Origin: DAHUYF01 sp963789275
Lineage (GTDB): Bacteria; Pseudomonadota; Alphaproteobacteria; ATCC43930; CGMCC-115725
Assembly (NCBI GenBank): GCA_963789275.1
Contig: CAWBKF010000040.1
Location: 19,313 to 83,312, forward strand
DNA: 64,000 nt
Direction of reading: 5' to 3'
Shown here: one piece after another, positions 61,985-64,000 of the stretch
Position numbering within the stretch: the stretch's first letter is position 1
Layout of the letters: each line of letters begins with the position of its first letter
The notes under the pieces: generated by a model
What the model was told of the DNA's origin: nothing
What the model saw: only the letters and a program-made list of their open reading frames with translations
Databases searched by the model: none
Program-made: the position numbers and the translations under genes

Positions 61985-63133
61985 GTGCAACGGCTCGCCA
62001 ACATCTTCTGGCTCGGCACCAAGGAACTCCGCAGTCTCCTGCGCGACCCCGTCCTCATCGCGCTGGTGATCTGGGCCTTCTCCATCGACGTCTATCTGCA
62101 CTCGCAGGGCAGCTCCCAGGAAGTTCACAATGCCTCGTTCGGCGTTGTCGACGAGGACCACTCCGACCTCTCGCGCCAGATCGTATCGGCCTTTCCGGCC
62201 CCCTACTTCAGGCCGCCGCGCGCGGTTTCCGAGCGCGACATCACCCGCCTCATGGATACCGGCCAATACACCTTCATCCTCGACATCCCGCCGAATTTCG
62301 AACGCGACGTTCTCGGTCGCCGCCAGCCCGCGGTCCAGGTCAATGTCGACGCGACGGCGATGGTGCAGGCCGGGTTGGGCTCCGGCTACGCCCAGCAGAT
62401 CATCACCACCGAAGTCGACAATTTCGTCTCGCGCTCGGAAGGCGCGTTCCTGTCACGCTCGCAAGGCCTGCCGGCATCGCCGGTGACCCTCGCGGTGCGC
62501 ATCGCCTTCAACCCCAATGCGACCACGGCATGGTTCGCCAGCGTCATGGGGATCGTCAACAATGTCAGCACGCTGGCGATCATCCTGGCCGGCGCGGCCA
62601 TCGTCCGCGAGCGCGAGCACGGCACCTTGGATCATCTCTTGGTCATGCCGCTGACGCCGTTCGAGATCGCCATGGCCAAGGTCTGGGCCAACGGTCTCGT
62701 CATCACGCTCGCCGTGGGATTTTCGCTTGCCTTTATCGTCCGCCTGCTGCTCGGCATTCCCGTCGTCGGTTCGGTCCTGCTCTTCATGGCCGGCGTCGTC
62801 CTTTATCTCTTCTTTGCCACCGCGATCGGCATATTCCTCGGCACCGTGGCCCGCTCGATGCCCCAGCTCGGCCTGCTCTACATGCTGGTCGCGATGCCGA
62901 TGAACATGCTTTCCGGCGCCAACACGCCGCTCGAAAGCATGGCGCCGGCGCTGCGCACGGTGATGCAGGCCTCCCCCTCGACGCACTTCGTTTCCTTCGC
63001 CCAGGCGATCCTCTTCCGCGGCGCCGGCTTTGCGGTCGTCTGGCCGCACTTCCTTGTCGTCGTGCTGGTCGGCGGCCTGTTTTTCGGCGCTGCCGTTCTG
63101 CGCTTTCGCGCCGTCACCAGCCAGGTGATGTGA
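61985..63133 (+). CDS. yhhJ: ABC-2 type permease (YhhJ-like)
   Basis: A 382-residue ABC-2 permease with one N-terminal helix, a large soluble loop and about five C-terminal helices. The start is a GTG at 61985, 11 bp past the rbbA stop. The conserved loop AAIVREREHGTLDHLLVMPL before the helices and PTHF-like SPSTHFVSFAQAILFRGAG near the end match YhhJ proteins. It completes the three-gene system with the HlyD adaptor and RbbA. Confidence 0.88.
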   Translation: MQRLANIFWLGTKELRSLLRDPVLIALVIWAFSIDVYLHSQGSSQEVHNASFGVVDEDHSDLSRQIVSAFPAPYFRPPRAVSERDITRLMDTGQYTFILDIPPNFERDVLGRRQPAVQVNVDATAMVQAGLGSGYAQQIITTEVDNFVSRSEGAFLSRSQGLPASPVTLAVRIAFNPNATTAWFASVMGIVNNVSTLAIILAGAAIVREREHGTLDHLLVMPLTPFEIAMAKVWANGLVITLAVGFSLAFIVRLLLGIPVVGSVLLFMAGVVLYLFFATAIGIFLGTVARSMPQLGLLYMLVAMPMNMLSGANTPLESMAPALRTVMQASPSTHFVSFAQAILFRGAGFAVVWPHFLVVVLVGGLFFGAAVLRFRAVTSQVM

Positions 63134-63417
63134 TCCTCGCCTGCCTTCGCGAGTCCCGGAGCGCCGCAACCGCGATCGGTCGAGGTTCCCTAACCGCCGC
63201 CTGACACCCGTCCACGTCACACGGCGCGGATCCTGCCGTTCCTTGGTCCGGAGGGGAGAGCCGACTAGGTAGATTCCGAGTCTACCCTCGTCAGCCCGGT
63301 GCCCCTTACCTTCGGAGCCGCGCGGTCGGCACGGCGCGCCGGCTGGCCTAAGGTGCTCAAGCCACGTGCCGTCGCGTGTGTTCGCTGCGGCCGCCGGCGT
63401 CCCCCACAGGAGGATCC

Positions 63418-63708
63418 ATGAGCAACCTGCAAAAAATTCCGGCGGCGCTGTCTCGACGCTCGCTGTTGCGCGACCTTGCGTTCACGGCTGGTGGCGCTGC
63501 CGCGCTCGGCGCGACCGTCTGCGGACATCGCGCGGCCGCAGCTCAGACCAAAGTAGCCCAGAAGGCTGTCGGCTATCAGGCCACGCCGCAGGGCGCGCAG
63601 CGCTGCGACAACTGCATGCAATTCGAGGCGCCCTCTTCGTGCAAGGTTGTCGATGGCAGCATTGATCCCGCTGGTTGGTGCAAGATCTACGTGAAGAAGC
63701 CGGCATAG
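63418..63708 (+). CDS. High-potential iron-sulfur protein (HiPIP)
   Basis: A 96-residue periplasmic electron carrier with a 4Fe-4S cluster at high potential. The N-terminus is a Tat signal with RRSLLRDLAF. The mature part has the four cluster cysteines in CDNCMQFEAPSSCKVVDGSI (three) and DPAGWCKIYV (one). The start ATG at 63418 follows AGGAGGATCC. HiPIPs donate electrons to photosynthetic or respiratory terminal complexes. The 284-bp spacer upstream has no FNR-type box. Confidence 0.92.
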   Translation: MSNLQKIPAALSRRSLLRDLAFTAGGAAALGATVCGHRAAAAQTKVAQKAVGYQATPQGAQRCDNCMQFEAPSSCKVVDGSIDPAGWCKIYVKKPA

Positions 63709-63911
63709 TGACGAGGAGGAAATCGCGACTGCGACATAGAAAATCGCGGTTAGATTTGCAATGCGTCTAAGAGTGATTCTGCTCATGGCCGTGCGAGGGG
63801 CTTTGCCAGCGTGCCAGATTTTGAGCGCTTCTTCATAATTAACGTGCCGGGAGCCGCGAAACGCTGCAGAATTGAATATGCAAGCGAATGCGTGCGATGC
63901 GCGGGGCGGCG

Positions 63912-63925
63912 TTGATTCAGATCAA
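63912..63925. promoter_or_regulatory. FNR/FixK-type box for a gene leaving the window
   Basis: TTGATTCAGATCAA matches the full FNR consensus. The next plausible start is ATG at 63996 (70 bp on) after AAGGGGGC, but only five bases of it are in the window. Confidence 0.75.
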
Positions 63926-64000
63926 TGATCTGGCGGCGCGGAGAGCGCAGTGAAATACAGCAGCTAGTTGGTGAGCGGCTGATTAACAAGGGGGCATGCC

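Noticed and set aside
63265..63786. 173-codon minus-strand open frame across the HiPIP gene
   Set aside because: Arginine-rich shadow; the HiPIP frame has a Tat signal and four cluster cysteines.

Overview
The window is high-GC, densely coded DNA from an alphaproteobacterium. The block folK, rpoZ, rsh, pdxJ, acpS, lepB, rnc, era, recO, parC has the gene order seen in Rhodospirillales and Hyphomicrobiales relatives. The elongated rpoZ product, a DUF1476 (F1-ATPase inhibitor zeta) gene, a LabA-like NYN gene and PHA metabolism point the same way. I could not name the species. I saw no rRNA, tRNA, CRISPR array, insertion sequence or prophage.

Region 1 (1-11 kb) is metabolic. It holds ethanolamine ammonia-lyase (eutB, cut by the window edge, and eutC), a ChaB-like protein and a SulP transporter fused to STAS and cyclic-nucleotide-binding domains. 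A PAS_5 protein, a Rieske ferredoxin, an MFS transporter, a metallo-beta-lactamase-fold protein, an iron-dependent alcohol dehydrogenase, a GNAT acetyltransferase and a TAXI-type binding protein follow. Region 2 (11-25.9 kb) is the conserved housekeeping block: topoisomerase IV, RecO, Era, RNase III, signal peptidase, AcpS, PdxJ, RSH, omega subunit, FolK, UDG, SmpB and DapA. One TPR/ATP-grasp gene sits inside it on the opposite strand. Region 3 (26-34 kb) carries a lytic transglycosylase, a HAD hydrolase, an alpha/beta hydrolase, a serine/threonine dehydratase, a bactofilin overlapping an M23 peptidase, and an AlkA-type glycosylase.

Region 4 (about 34.2-64 kb) is the most interesting part. 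Fourteen perfect copies of the palindrome TTGA-N6-TCAA, the FNR/FixK-type (Crp/Fnr family) operator, plus one near copy, lie in its intergenic spaces. All but one end 50-100 bp from a start codon. I saw no perfect copy in the first 35 kb. The genes behind these sites form a coherent low-oxygen or dormancy set: ribosome hibernation (HPF fused to a cold-shock domain), F1-ATPase inhibition (zeta), Hsp20, a Lon-like protease with a Usp-like protein, NAD salvage with PolX, PHA synthase and phasin, two L,D-transpeptidases, two BON proteins, small envelope lipoproteins, and an RbbA-type ABC system. An operon of host-attachment protein, PLP decarboxylase and cyclic-2,3-diphosphoglycerate-synthetase-like GTPase also belongs to it. 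The logic resembles the mycobacterial DosR set, but the operator is of FNR/FixK type. The regulator gene is not in the window. A FixJ-like response regulator there is a decayed pseudogene.

Eight genes, including recO and pdxJ, are each broken by what looks like one extra base (two in the ABC permease). Removing those bases restores full-length proteins every time. This looks more like sequencing or assembly error than real gene loss, so I annotate them as single genes with a frameshift note.
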